Assembly: GCF_009905375.1 (NCBI RefSeq) | Contig: NC_133647.1 | Span: 49,968,506-50,032,505, forward strand | Reading direction: 5' to 3' | DNA from: Apium graveolens | Lineage: Eukaryota > Streptophyta > Magnoliopsida > Apiales > Apiaceae | DNA: 64,000 nt | Part shown: positions 47,296 to 59,608 of the stretch, in pieces | Layout of the letters: the number at the start of each line of letters is the position of its first letter | How positions within the stretch are numbered: position 1 is the first letter of the stretch | Translations under genes and position numbers: made by a program | Notes under the pieces: generated by a model | Told to the model about the DNA's origin: nothing | The model's input: the letters and a program-made list of their open reading frames with translations, nothing else | Database searches by the model: none

Positions 47296-50200
47296 CCCGC
47301 TCCGGTGTGTGATTCAGGACTGACGATGGGATAGTCTAGTTGTCTAGTTAGTCGAGGCCTTAGTAAGAGCCAATTTTCCGGGATAGTTGACTTGTATATA
47401 GCATCCCTTTTTCTGACTAGACAGATAGACTATTGTGTATCACTTTTGGGACAGATGGCTGTAGCACTGTTGTACTTTTGACCAGATCAAACTATGTATT
47501 TCTCGCATTATGTATATATTTGTTTCCTTTCGGTTCAGTTCCTTAGTGACGAGATCATTGTTTTTATCATTATTATTACTGCACTTCTTATTAGAACTGT
47601 CATAATATAATAGAATTGCGAGATACATTCTCCCCATTATAGAACTGTGCAAGGCACAATGTTGTGTATGATTGTGACCTAACGTTGAATTTCCCCAAAT
47701 AATTATCAGTATCATGCCGGCAAGAAAGATTGGAACTAGGGCGAATCCTGGATCTGAGGACCAGGGAAGCCATAACCGGGATGATAGGAACCAGGAACAC
47801 AGTGAAGAGGAAGACGAGGATTATGTTGAACAGGATGACTCCCTGTATGAAGAGGAGGAGGAAACATATGATGTTAAGGGATTTGAGATACAGGCTGAAG
47901 AAGGAGAAACTGAGGTTGAGCAACCAGTACCAAACCCAGGCATGGATCCCATGGGCCAGTTCATGCAACTACTAAGGCAGAACTTGGAACGTCAACCCAA
48001 CCCACCCCCTCAAGGAAATAACAATGTTGTGGCAAACTCTTTCAGGGCTTTTAAGTCCCTTAAGCCACCTGAGTTCCACGGATCAGCCGACCCAGTTGAG
48101 GCAAGGACATGATTAAAGGAAATGGAGAAATCCATTGAGATTTTAAGTACCGATGAGGCACAGAAGACTGTATTTGCTACCTACCTTCTGAAAGGAGAGG
48201 CTAACTACTGGTGGGAGGCCAAGAAAAACATGGAGATAGATGCTATTATAACCTGGGAGAGATTCAGTCAGTTGTCTCTGGGAAAATATTTCCCGAGGTT
48301 TATGGAAAACCGGATGGAGCTCAAGTTCTTGGAGCTAAAGCAGAATAATTTATCTGTAGCAGAGTACGAAGTGAAATTTACTGAGTTATCAAGGTTTGTG
48401 CCGGAATTTGTGAGCACCGAGGAAAAGAAAGCTAGGAGGTTTCAGCAGGGGCTAAAACCGTTGATTCAGAATAGGGTGGCAATCCTTGAGCTTACTGATT
48501 ATGCCACTCTGGTGCAAAAAGCAACAATTGTAGAAGCCGAAAATGAACAGATGCAGAGGGAAAGAGAGAAGAAGGAAAAAAAGAGGAAAAGCATGAGCAT
48601 GGGTGGAGGTTCCGCAGGAAGGAGCTTCCCAACTAGATTTAATCGAGGAGCAGTGTCCCTACCGGGAAAGAACACTGGGTTTAAGCGGCCAATGAGCGTG
48701 AATGTGAGCCAGAGCGGCCAGAAGTCAAGAATGTCCTATTCCAACCAGTCTCGACCCCCATTGCCAGCCTATAACACTTGTGGAAGGATGCACACTGGGG
48801 AGTGTAAAGGAAATCCAGTAACCTGCTTTAAGTGCGGTCGAGAAGGTCACTATTCAACTATGTGCCCTTCATCAACCCCTGCCGTCATTCCAACCACCAC
48901 TTGTCATCAGTGTGGACGCCCGGGTCATTGGAAGAGGGAATGCCCAATGAACAAACCAGCAGCTTCAGGAGCCAGCAGGGCTGCCTCCAATAAGCCACCT
49001 ACTGCGAGGACTTTCAACATGACAGTCCAGGATGCTATGAAAGACTCAGATGTGATAGCAGGTACCCTTTCTCTAAATTCAGTCAGTGCAAACGTTTTAT
49101 TTGATTCGGGAGCAACTAAATCTTTTATATCAAAGGACCTTGCGCATAAATTAAGACTTAAGTCTGAACCCTTGATAGAACCCTTACAAGTAGAAATAGC
49201 CAATCACGAAATTATTCCTGTTAACCAGATTCACCCCGCCTGTGAGTTAGGCATAGGGGAGCAATCTTTTAGTGTTGATCTGATTCCTTTTAAATTAGAG
49301 GAGTTTGATATAATTTTGGGAATGGACTGGCTATCTAGCAATGATGCTCAGATAGACTGTAAGGGGAAGAAAGTTAAGTTAAATATCCCAGGAAAGAAAG
49401 AAGTTATATTTAGAGGAAAGAGGCAGACGCATAAATTTTTGACTATGGCCCAGGCCAGAAGGATGCTATGAAAAGGAAATGAGGCTTACCTAGCCTATGT
49501 GGTGGACACGCAGAAGGAGGTGCCCAACTTACAAGATATTCCGGTAGTCAACGAATTTGAAGACGTATTCCCACAAGACCTTTCGGGATTACCACCCCAT
49601 AGAGTGATTGAATTTGCTATTGAGTTGGCCCCAGGGACGGTGCCAGTTTCAAAAGCACCTTACCGGTTAGCCCCATTAGAAATGAAGGAATTAGCTACCC
49701 AATTGCAGGAACTTTTGGATAAGGGTATGATAAGACCTAGTGTGTCTCCGTGGGGAGCACCAGTGTTATTTGTAAGGAAGAAGGATGGGAGCATGAGGCT
49801 GTGCATCGACTATCGAGAGTTGAACAAGCTAACCATAAAGAACAGGTACCCGTTACCTAGAATTGACGATCTGTTCGACCAACTAAAGGATGCTGTTTAT
49901 TTTTCCAAGATTCACCTAAGAACTGGATATTACCAACTAAAGATTAAACCCGAAGATATTTCCAAGACAGCGTTCCGTACCAGGTATGGGCACTATGAGT
50001 TCTTGGTAATGTCCTTTGGATTAATCAACGCCCCAGCGGCTTTCATGGACTTAATGAACAGAGTATTTAAGAAGTACTTGGATAAGTGTGTGATAGTTTT
50101 TATCGATGATATTTTAATCTACTCAAGGACTGAGGCAGAACATGCAGAGCATTTGAGGATAGCTCTAGGAATACTCAGAGAGGAGCAGTTATATGCCAAA

Positions 50201-51832
50201 TTCTCGAAGTGTGAATTCTGGCGGAATGAAGTACAGTTTTTAGGACATGTGATCAATAAAGAAGGAGTATTGGTCGACCCCTCCAAGATAGAGGCGGTCT
50301 CAAATTGGGAAAGGCCAACCACACCCACAGAGGTAAGGAGTTTCATAAGATTGGCCGGCTACTATCGTAGATTTGTACAGGACTTTGCGAAGATCGCAGC
50401 CCCTTTGACACGACTTACTCGTAAGATAGAGAAGTTTAAATGGACGGAGAAATGCGAGAACAGTTTTCAGGAATTAAAGAAAAGGTTGGTAACGGCCCCG
50501 GTGTTGGCATTGCCAGACGGAAAAGGAGATTTTGTGATATATAGTGTGCTTATGCAGCACGGTAAAGTGATTGCGTATGCGTCGAGACAACTGAAGGAAA
50601 ACGAGATTAGATATCCTACTCATGACCTTGAGCTCGCCGCAATAGATTTTTCCCTAAAAATTTGGAGGCCCTACTTGTATGGAGAGAAGTGCGAGATTTT
50701 CACAGACCACAAGAGCCTTAAGTACATATTTACGCAGAAAGATCTCAACATGCGCTTGAGGAGATGGTTAGAGCGAATCAAGGACTATGATTGTGAGATT
50801 CTCTATCACCCGGGGAAAGCCAATGTGGTGGCTGATGCCCTTAGTAGAAAAGAAAGACTCAGAATGATAACGACTTCGGAAGAATTGATAAAGGATTTTG
50901 AGAGAATGGAAATAGAAATAAAGGTAACCGGAACCGGAACTGAAAAGCTTTCTGAGATCTCAATGCAGCCAGAGTTATTGGAAAAGATCAGATTGTGCCA
51001 AGAGAAAATAATGAATGAAGGCAGAGAGTCAATGACTGGAGAAGAGATCCATACTGAGAAAGATGATAAAGGGATAATGAGGTACTCCTACCGGATTTGG
51101 GTTCCGAACGTTCAAGAGCTTAAAAATGAGATTTTGGATGAAAGCCATAGTTCAAAGTATTCCATTCACCCGGCAAGCACCAAGATGTATAGGGATTTGA
51201 AGGAATATTACTGGTGGCCCAACATGAAGAGGGACGTAGCAGAATGGGTAAGCAAATATTTGACTTGCCAAAGAGTAAAGGCAGAGCATCAGAGACCCAG
51301 TGGACTTTTACGACCCCTGGAGATTCCCGAATGGAAATGGGAACAGATAGCCATGGATTTTGTTGTCGGTTTACCAAAGACGAAAGCCAACCATGATGCC
51401 ATATGGGCGATTATAGACCGACTGACAAAGTCAGCTCATTTCATTCCTATCAATGAGAGATACACAGTCGATAGACTGGTGGACATTTACCTTAACGAAA
51501 TAGTGACGCGACATGGAGTCCCAGCGTCCATTGTCTCAGACCGAGACCCCAGGTTCAACTCCAGATTTTGGAAGAGCTTTCAAGAATGTGCGGGGACCAA
51601 GTTAAATATGAGTACCGCGTACCATCCCCAGACGGATGGGCAGAGTGAAAGGACCATCCAGACACTAGAGGATATGTTGAGAGTCTGTGCAATAGACTTT
51701 AAAGGAAGTTGGGATGATCACTTGCCGTTGATCGAGTTTTCTTATAACAATAGCTTTCATGCTAGCATCGGAATGCCGCCTTATGAGGCCCTGTACGGAA
51801 GAAGCACTACAAGAAAAATGTCCATAGACATC

Positions 51833-52020
51833 GGTTTCTAACCGATGTCTATGTTGTTTTACAACCGATGTTGATGTCGGTGATTTCTATTCTAGACATC
51901 GGTCATACACCGATGTCTTTTACCCCATTAGACATCGATTTTATTCTGAAAAGTTGATGTCTATGTGGTCAATTAAACATCACTTTGACCTGATGTCTAT
52001 ATAGGTTGTAAACATCAGTT
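51833..52020. repeat. Left subterminal repeats of the CACTA element
   Basis: At least eight copies of GACATCGGT or close variants in both orientations, some as palindromes (AGACATCGGTTTCTAACCGATGTCT-like, 51836-51860). The right side (55015-55145) has similar words. Confidence 0.85.
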
Positions 52021-52267
52021 TGCACTTACAAAAACTGATTTGTATTTTATTACACCAATTTTTACACAATAAAAATGATGTATATTCAGTTATTACACTA
52101 CTTACACAATACAAAAATCAAATTACTTTTGGACCAAAATAACAATAAAAAATGAATTCACCATTAACAAAAAATATTCTAATATTATCATTCTCACATT
52201 AGTGAGTAAAACAAATATGACTTGAATATTCCTATTCTATTAAAACCAAATTGTTAATACATTGAAA

Positions 52268-52500
52268 TTATTCTCGACACCCATCTCTCCCTCAGCTTTC
52301 ATCCGTTTAATTTCAACTTTACTGCCATCTTTGAGAAGGCCTAGGTACACATGGTTGCTTCCCCCTATTCCTATCAAATTAGAGTTGGAGAACTTGTTTG
52401 TTGCAATTTCCAGTTCAGAGTATGAAAATCATACAAGTGTTCCATATATTGTTCATGTTTTGATCCTAGATAAGAGTGAAGCCTTTTTAAGCATCCTGCA
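52268..52500 (-). pseudogene. NCRK: Captured exon: NCRK-like receptor kinase, N-lobe
   Basis: Minus-strand translation contains FSYSELEIATNKFSNSNLIG, then a glycine loop GIGGSNHVY and LKDGSKVEIKRMKAEG, the start of a plant receptor-like cytoplasmic/receptor kinase domain. The wording fits the NCRK type best, from memory of the family. The catalytic part is absent, the frame contains two upstream TGA codons, and it ends at TAA 52268-52270. The invariant Lys region reads VEIKR where VAIKR is usual. It is a decayed fragment inside the transposon. Confidence 0.7.
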
Positions 52501-52789
52501 TGACATATGAGATCACGGATTTCTTTAACATCTATATCGTACAGTGAACAACAAGCCGCAATTATATAAAATTAAACATACGTTTCTATAACAAAATACA
52601 AAAAATATTACAAATTAAAGACAATACAACAGACGGAGGAGAAAAGACCCAATGCTGGATTCAAAGATAGAAATAATAAAATAAAATAAAGGTTAAGAAG
52701 ATCAGGGCAAAGATACATAGTGGATGGTGATACATTATCACTTGTTCTGCAATTTTCACATGGCACAAATTGTATAAACTAATAGCTTT

Positions 52790-52912
52790 ATCTTTTAAAT
52801 CAGCAAAGGCAATAGCCGTCAGGATAACAGAAAACAAGAGAATAAGCACTAGAAATTTGTTGGACTCTCTTTTTTCTGTAGACTCTGCCTCAGATGTAGC
52901 CCATGTTGAGTA
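52790..52912 (-). pseudogene. Exon-like piece with transmembrane segment, possibly from the same kinase gene
   Basis: Minus-strand frame with SEAESTEKRESNKFLVLILL and a hydrophobic run of about 20 residues. It lies directly upstream of the kinase piece in the same orientation, the place where a receptor kinase has its membrane segment. The match to NCRK is plausible but less certain than the kinase part. Confidence 0.45.
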
Positions 52913-53285
52913 ACAACAAAAAATTACATAAACTGGGAAAAGGTGCAAAGTTATGGAAAAAAATTAATAGAAAAGATTAGGTATAACCGTATCAAACAAG
53001 ATGATCTCATAAGTGAACAACATTTCAAATATATAGTCTCTCTGAAATCTACCTAAATAATCCTACGTGTCACTTGATGAGTGACATCAGTATCATTTAA
53101 ACTATATTTTCAACCCAGCAAATCAATAGCTATTTATCTAAAAGAATTTAATTCTGATTGAGACACTTCATATAGTAATTATAGTAAATATTAAGTAAAC
53201 ATCACAGATGTATTACAATGTTTGCAACACAAATATGCAGGCTTCTATGCATGTCGTGTCTCTATAAGAAATAAAATATGATTAC

Positions 53286-53362
53286 CTATCACTGTCTGGG
53301 TGAAGCTCACACATTTGATTATCATCACCAACAACTAATAAATATCCAGACGATGTCAAACC
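53286..53362 (-). pseudogene. HCS1: Captured exon: biotin-protein ligase (holocarboxylase synthetase) C-terminal region
   Basis: A 77-bp open segment flanked by a 3' splice site (TTTGTTTCAG) and a 5' splice site (GTAATC). It translates as GLTSSGYLLVVGDDNQMCEL followed by HPDSD. This resembles the C-terminal domain of plant biotin-protein ligases that attach biotin to carboxylases. Only this exon is recognisable, so it cannot make enzyme. Confidence 0.72.
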
Positions 53363-53818
53363 CTGAAACAAAGAAATACTTCCCCATCACATAATCATTA
53401 TCGTAAACCCTGAATGCAACAGACATCAGATACAATACCACTACACAAATGCAATTCAGATTCTAATACAGGGTTATAAATAAAAATTAAATAAGGAGAT
53501 ATTGTCTGTCAATATTTTATATTGTGTACATATTACAATGTAATACCTAATGAAATGACACCTTACTATTTGAGTTCCACATATTGGTTCTCACAACATA
53601 AGCATTTGGAGATTATTCTAAAGTAAGTTGAAGATACTAAACCTTAAAGAATATATCATCCGTATGTACAACTACAATAATCTGTAAGAAAAAGGAAATA
53701 AAAGCACTTTTTCCCAATCATCTACCTATCATTTGGAAAGTAAAAGAGAAATAAAAACAAGTTAAACTTAGTATTTCCTTCACTTTTACCATCTATGACG
53801 GGTTATACCTCTAAATGC

Positions 53819-54035
53819 ATTTAAAAATTTGTTCTCCCTTATCAGCGCTGGATGATTACTCCTATCATCCTTAACCCTGCGAATGGAAAATATATTTCTT
53901 AAAACACTACAAAAGAAACTCATAGCTCTTTCTTTCCTAAATCCAAATGACAAAAAAGATTACCTTTGTGGGAGGATCATGAACTTTATAACAATCAGGA
54001 GTTACAGCAGACAACCATAAACCAAGAAGCAGGTT
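53819..54035 (-). pseudogene. Two further exon-like pieces of unknown origin in the CACTA element
   Basis: Piece one is 54035-53964 (24 codons, LLLGLWLSAVTPDCYKVHD), after CTGTACAG and before GTAATC. Piece two is 53876-53819, after TTCGCAG and before GTATAACC, with one frame open (DDRSNHPALIRENKFLNAF). A possible third lies at 53688-53650 (VVVHTDDIFF). I cannot name the source gene. Confidence 0.4.
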
Positions 54036-54794
54036 CTGTACAGATTAAAACACACATTACTAAATACAAAAATATGAATCAACATTATTTTTTGTTTCCA
54101 GCGGCTGCTTTGGGGATTTATTCAACAGTTGCATTTTAAATTTGTCACGTGGCTGTGCTGTTTTGGCTAACTTTTTTCTTGAGATAACTTTTTTTTAATA
54201 AAAAAATGACCAAAATAGAGATGTATAACTCACAAGTCATGCCTGACAATCATATTCGGCTATTCATTCAACAGATGAACAACATATTGATATTATGCTT
54301 CTCTCAAACAAAATAATAAGAGTTATATAGCTGATTGTTTGTAGTTATCTTAACATTCATAAGTAAAATTATTCACCGTAGTCAAACAAACACCTATTTC
54401 ATTCAAATTAGGAAATCAAATGTGGAGAGGAAGCACATGAGTGTTAACATCATATGAGGCCTGTACATCAAGAGATATGATGCTTAGAGTTCTTGATAAA
54501 TTAATTTTTATAACAAATACAATACATTACAAGTAGAATCCTAATTTAAAAATTAGGGTTTTGATTTAGAAAATCCCAAATTCAAATATGCTTATAAATG
54601 CTAATCTACTATATTTACTCACCGAATTAAGGTTCAAAATAATCAATCCAGCCAAGTCAACCAACTGACCTTATCCACTCATCGAATCGGAGTTTGAAAA
54701 AATCAAATTGGGATGAGTACTTGAGAGGTAAAAGTCGAGAGATAGAGGTGAGTAATTGGGTGAGTAGAAGACCAAATCCAGGGTCTTTGATGGT

Positions 54795-54880
54795 GAGATT
54801 TGAGAGAGAGTGAGAGGGAGAGAGAGAGAAAAAAATTCGAGAGAGAGAGAGAGAAGTGAGAGATAGAGAGAAATGATATA
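54795..54880. repeat. GA/CT microsatellite in the CACTA element
   Basis: Runs of GAGAGA on the plus strand. On the minus strand this gives a CT-rich leader-like stretch upstream of the captured exons, as in many plant 5' UTRs, so it may be a captured promoter/leader. Confidence 0.6.
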
Positions 54881-55774
54881 AGGTGTTTGTTTTTAGTTTT
54901 TATTTAATGCATCTGGTAAAGGGGGAATAGAAAAATGGTTAGGGAGGGAGTCAAAATTTGGTTAAAGTGGGAAATGAATTGGGCAGGCGCGCGTTCAATT
55001 TTTAAAATTGAACTTAAGACATCGGTTTTCAAATAAATGATGTCTTAAAAATAGAAAGACATCAAATAAATACGGGGTGATGTCTATTATGCTTTAGACA
55101 TCAGTGGCATCAGTAACTGATGTCTAATGTGTGATGTCTATTAATATTTTTCTTGTAGTGAAGGTGTCGATCTCCCTTATACTGGGATGAAGTAGGAGAG
55201 CGAAAGATGCTCGGACCCAAAGTGGTCCAAAGGACCAAAGACATAGTGGATCTCATCAGAGGACGGCTGGTAGCAGCCCAAGACAGACAAAAGAAATATG
55301 CAGACCTAGCCCGAAAGGACAAGGAGTATGAAGTAGGGGACTTAGTACTACTAAAAGTATCCCCTTGGAAGGGGTTAATGAGATTCGGAAAGAAAGGAAA
55401 ACTAAGCCCAAGATACATTGGACCTTTTGAGATACTAAGACGGATTGGGAAGTTGGCTTACGAGCTAGCCTTACCCCCGAACCTACAACAAGTTCATAAT
55501 GTGTTCCATGTGTCAATGCTAAGGAAGTATCATCGGGATGCCAGACACATAGTGGAGTACGAGCATATGGATATGCAACCAGATCTAACTTACGTGGAGA
55601 AACCAGTAAAGATTATGGATTAGAAGGAGCAGGTGCTTCGGAACAAAGTGATCAACCTAGTCAGAGTGCTATGGCAGAATCATAATGTGGAAGAATCAAC
55701 TTGGGAGCTAGAGAGCGCAATGCTAGAAAAGTACCCCCGTTTGTTTTCTATTTGATTCCGGGATGGAATCCTTT

Positions 55775-55788
55775 TAAGGAGGGGAGAC
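55775..55788 (+). other. Polypurine tract of element C
   Basis: AAGGAGGGGAGAC immediately before the 3' LTR (TGTAATAACC). Element D has the same tract in opposite orientation at about 31945-31960. Confidence 0.88.
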
Positions 55789-57879
55789 TGTAATAACCCC
55801 AAAATTTTGAACTTTTTGTAACCCTTATGAATAGTGTTTTTGCTGATATTTCTGAACAAGAAAACTTTTCATGCCACACTATGTAGGGGTTCTTATATGG
55901 ATATTCTGGGATTTTATTGGTACTCTATATGATATATAAGTGTATGTAAAGATCGTCAGAATCCAAATCCGAACACTTTGATTTTTCCCGGAAATCCACC
56001 AGATATCGAAAGAATTGAGTATAAGGTAACAGGATAAAAAGGATTTAAATTCAAGGATTTTAATAGAGGATCATAAAAAGGAATATAATGTATTGAGAAA
56101 GGTTAAGGGAACCTAAGTAATAAGATCCCGGGTATGATCCCTCAAACGATAAACGAAAACGAAAGTTAAGCGAACCGTATAACAGATCAGTGGTCATTAG
56201 TCAAATAATTAAAAGCTAATCAAAGAGATTAGAGGGGATGATGTCATCAAACCAATGAGAAGAGGACAAAGGAGGGAGGGTGACATCACATGGTGACATA
56301 AGCATGACCAAGAAAGTGTGTTGTTGGTTGAATTAGAACCACACAAAAATTACCATGGTAAAAAGGTAAGAAGCAAAACAAAACAAATCAAAAAAATCAA
56401 CCAACCAAGCCAAACATTTCATTTTCACCAAAAACACAAAACTTTTCATTTCTTCTTCCTTGCTCTCGGCTTCTTCTTCTTTTCCAAAGCAAGAAAGTCA
56501 AAATCATAGTTCCAAGCTTTGTTAAATTACAAGGTAATTATCTAAGACTCCTTATGCATAGTTATGGATATCCTATAAGTTTGAGCTCCTAAATCATTCA
56601 CAATCTCTTCCTAAAAATCATGGAAGAAGATGGTGAATAGTGTTTTTCAAGAACTAAATTTTTTGTTCTTGAAGTTTTGTTTAGATTAAGCTTGGATAAG
56701 GACTTTAAGGGTGATTCCAAGCCATTCTCTTGATTCTCCACTCTCCAAGGAAGGTATAACCCCTCCAAACCCTAACTTTATTTGAGTAATTAGGTTTAGT
56801 TTTGTTGTTATAATTCATGAGAGGCTTGCTAGTTGTAAATGTAGAGATTAGTTGATTTTGTGAAGTTTTTGGAGTGGTAGTTCTTGGATTGTTGATTAAT
56901 GAACTTAAGTGTAGTTAAATTCAAGTTTAAGAATAAGTATAAATTGTTAATGTCGAGTTTTTGGGGCTGTTATGATGTAGTATGAATGGAGTTTTGATTG
57001 GGTTGTGATTGTGGATTGATTGTGGGTTGAAATGGAGTGTTTTAAATTTGGGTAATCGCGTAAACATAGCCGTCGTAATGTCCGATTTACTTTAGGCTGT
57101 TTTGTTCTTAACATTAGGACCCCAGAACTCCCTGCTAGGTTTTGACCATTGCCATGATTAGATAGTTCATGTTACGAGCTTCGTTTTGATATGTGGTTCG
57201 TTTGATTCCGATGTACAGTTTAGGAGAAACGGCCGTTTTAAGTAACGACGTTTCGCGAACGAACCATTACCCCTCGCCTTACTTTGAAACATAGGTTAAA
57301 GACCTTAAAGGACTAATTGGAGTATGAAACATTTATGTAAAGTGTAATAGGCAGTTGGTAAGACACTCGCGAAAGAATTGCCTTAAAACTCGTAATGGTT
57401 AATTTATTAAAAATGGTGGAGCCGAGGGTACTCGAGCGACTTAAGTGAATCATTAAGCGCAAAGCGAGCGTTAGAGTCTAAATTGATTAAAGTATAGATT
57501 TATAAGTGACTTTGGTTTAATTCCAAATTATATGTTGTTTATAGGTTACCAGACTCATCCCAAGCCATTTGTAACCCCCAGTCGCTCAGGCAAGTTTTCT
57601 ACCCGTATAACTGTTATTGTGATGTATATGTGTATATGCATGATCTTGTGATAAATGCATATTTGTTATTAGCAAATTCTTGTGATATATTGGAGCATGT
57701 GATATGGTATATATGCATGTCTGTTTCGTATTCTTGATTTATATATCTGTTGGTTCAAATGCTTATTAGTTGCATAATACCTATGTCAGAGATAAGCAGT
57801 AGTTGCGTATACCCTGAGTATAGGGGACCCAAAGGTGAACCCTTTTCTAAAACCGGGAGTAGATGTTCCCGAGTATATG

Positions 57880-57917
<38 letters not shown>

Positions 57918-57960
57918 TATGGTTTTTTTTAAACTATTAATCGAATAAGGTTTATTCGAT

Positions 57961-58245
57961 AACTTTATATTATTTAATGAATATTACTTGAATATTCATT
58001 CGAGGACTTATGACTCACTTTATATTATTTAATGAATATTACTTGAATATTCATTCGAGGACTTATGACTCACTTTATATTATTTAATGAATATTACTTG
58101 AATATTCATTCGAGGACTGATGACTCACTTTATATTATTTAATGAATATTACTTGAATATTCATTCGAGGACAGATGACTCCGCTTATATTATTTAATTG
58201 AATATTATTTGAATATTCATATGAGGACCTATGACTCCGATTATT
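57961..58245 (+). repeat. ~58-bp tandem array in the 3' LTR of C, 5 units
   Basis: Same unit as at 44641-44868, one copy more. Confidence 0.88.
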
Positions 58246-59419
58246 TTCTGAAATGTATTCTTTATTTTACTAAAGAATAAGGTGTCGATAATCAAACTTA
58301 TTTTTTTGATTATTCAAATAAAGATAGTATTTTCGTATAAGTATATCTTTGGTTATTTAATACTCATTTCAAGTATAAGTTTTACAACTTCTACTTCAAT
58401 TATTTGTATAAAGATTATTCTTTAAGGGAATATTATTTAAATGATAATATTCAGATATTTTCTAATATATTGGGACTGATTTACTTTATTAAATCAGCAT
58501 TACTCCAAACACTCTTTAAAGTGTTTTTGAGTCTTTAAAATGATTTTTAAAAAGTTAGAGCGGATCCCAAAACTCATTTCTTATATATTTAAGATCTTCC
58601 TTTTAAAGGGGATTTAAATACTCGCTCAAAACCAGAGGGATCCGGCTCTGTGGTGTATTTTATATTCGCAACAAGGTTGCGGTTTTGGTAAATGAATTGA
58701 TTACTTACCCAACGTTCGGGAAGTAAGTCCATCTATCGAGTCGGCATAAGCAACATGGGCTCAGTGGGCGTCCATGAAAGTGTAAGTGGCTCAGTGGGAG
58801 TCCATCAAATGCGTAAGTGGCTGAGTGGCAGTCCAGCATAAGGTCCTATTGCGACCAGGGTGATGACCAGTGGGGAATTCGTCCATCTACTAGTAGAAAT
58901 GGTTACTTATTGGTATCTTTGCCTGATCAGCAAGATATCGGGTTTATGCCACAATTCTTTTCCCTTCCAAAAATTTATTGGATGTTACAAACTCTGTTCA
59001 TACTTTACATGACATAGGTTTTCAGCAACTATATAAAGAAGGTATATATGTGGATATATATATCGGAACTTAATGAAGTATATCATAACTTCATTTCCTT
59101 CAATAATACTTCAAAGATTTAATCTATTCAAATCTTATCTTGTAGTCTCATCTATGTGATGAACTGTTGAAAGCTCCTTATACCTTGAACAGTGGTAGTT
59201 CAAGTAGCTTTATAAATGATATAAATATAGTGAAGTATTTGGTAACTTCATCCCTAGTTTTTGCTTATATCCAGTAATTAATTATCTTGCACTTGATAAA
59301 GGATTCTAGTAAGTTATCCATTTAGATACTTGCATTATTGTTTACACTATATATTATCTTGCGAGCTGTAATGCTCACTCTTGCTTTATTTCTTCATCAC
59401 ACAACAACAGTTAGGAAAG

Positions 59420-59608
59420 ATGGCCAGACTCAAGCAGACCCAGCGCAAGAGCGTGGGAAGCGCCCCGCGCCTTCCCGTTGAGAACATAGCTGCTATAGCT
59501 GCAGAGGTAGATATATCTGTAGATCAGACCTTCTACTTTTGGGAATCAATTATGTATAATTATAACTTGTGGCAGATAATGGCAATTAATTGTAAACTTA
59601 TCAAGTAA
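59420..59608 (+). CDS. LTR micro-ORF, H3-tail-like peptide (element C 3' LTR, 62 aa)
   Basis: Same as the ORF at 46044-46232. The H3-like start MARLKQTQRKSVGSAPRLP is unchanged; the apparent differences are I to N after PVE and L to I further on. The frame has stayed open in both LTRs although gag-pol of the same element is broken in several places. Confidence 0.5.
   Translation: MARLKQTQRKSVGSAPRLPVENIAAIAAEVDISVDQTFYFWESIMYNYNLWQIMAINCKLIK

Larger units (their letters stand above)
51805..55160. mobile_element. CACTA DNA transposon, non-autonomous, carrying host exon fragments
   Basis: Ends are CACTACAAGAAAAAT and its inverted copy ATTTTTCTTGTAGTG, with extended similarity to TAGACATC. It is flanked by the 3-bp duplication AAG (51802-51804 and 55161-55163), which is typical of CACTA/En-Spm elements. 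Subterminal regions (51833-52020 and 55015-55145) are full of direct and inverted AGACATCGGT-like words, as expected for transposase-binding repeats. The 3356-bp interior has no transposase. Instead the minus strand holds exon-like pieces with splice signals (see 52268-54035). Confidence 0.93.
47714..55755 (+). pseudogene. gag-pro-pol of element C with C-terminal chromodomain-like segment (broken)
   Basis: One reading frame of about 1,560 codons once the CACTA insertion is discounted. Order: acidic N-terminus, gag core, zinc knuckles (near 48820-48950), protease ([10 protein letters not shown], near 49100), RT, RNase H, integrase (zinc finger; DDE core [26 protein letters not shown]), then a C-terminal part with HVSMLRKYHRDA and a chromodomain-like WELESAMLEKYPRLF end. 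Breaks: TGA at 48110-48112, TGA at 49469-49471, TAG at 55621-55623. The first RT catalytic Asp is replaced by His (49913-49915), the RNase H segment with its first catalytic Asp is missing (near 50540), and a zinc-finger Cys is replaced by Tyr (51257-51259). The CACTA element sits in the integrase C-terminal region. Confidence 0.95.

Noticed and set aside
52661..52948. Whole 95-codon minus ORF as a membrane protein gene
   Set aside because: Only the part around 52790-52912 looks like an exon; the rest reads into AT-rich intron-like sequence of the CACTA element.
57880..57915. TA dinucleotide run as a regulatory element
   Set aside because: A simple microsatellite whose length differs between the two LTRs of C.
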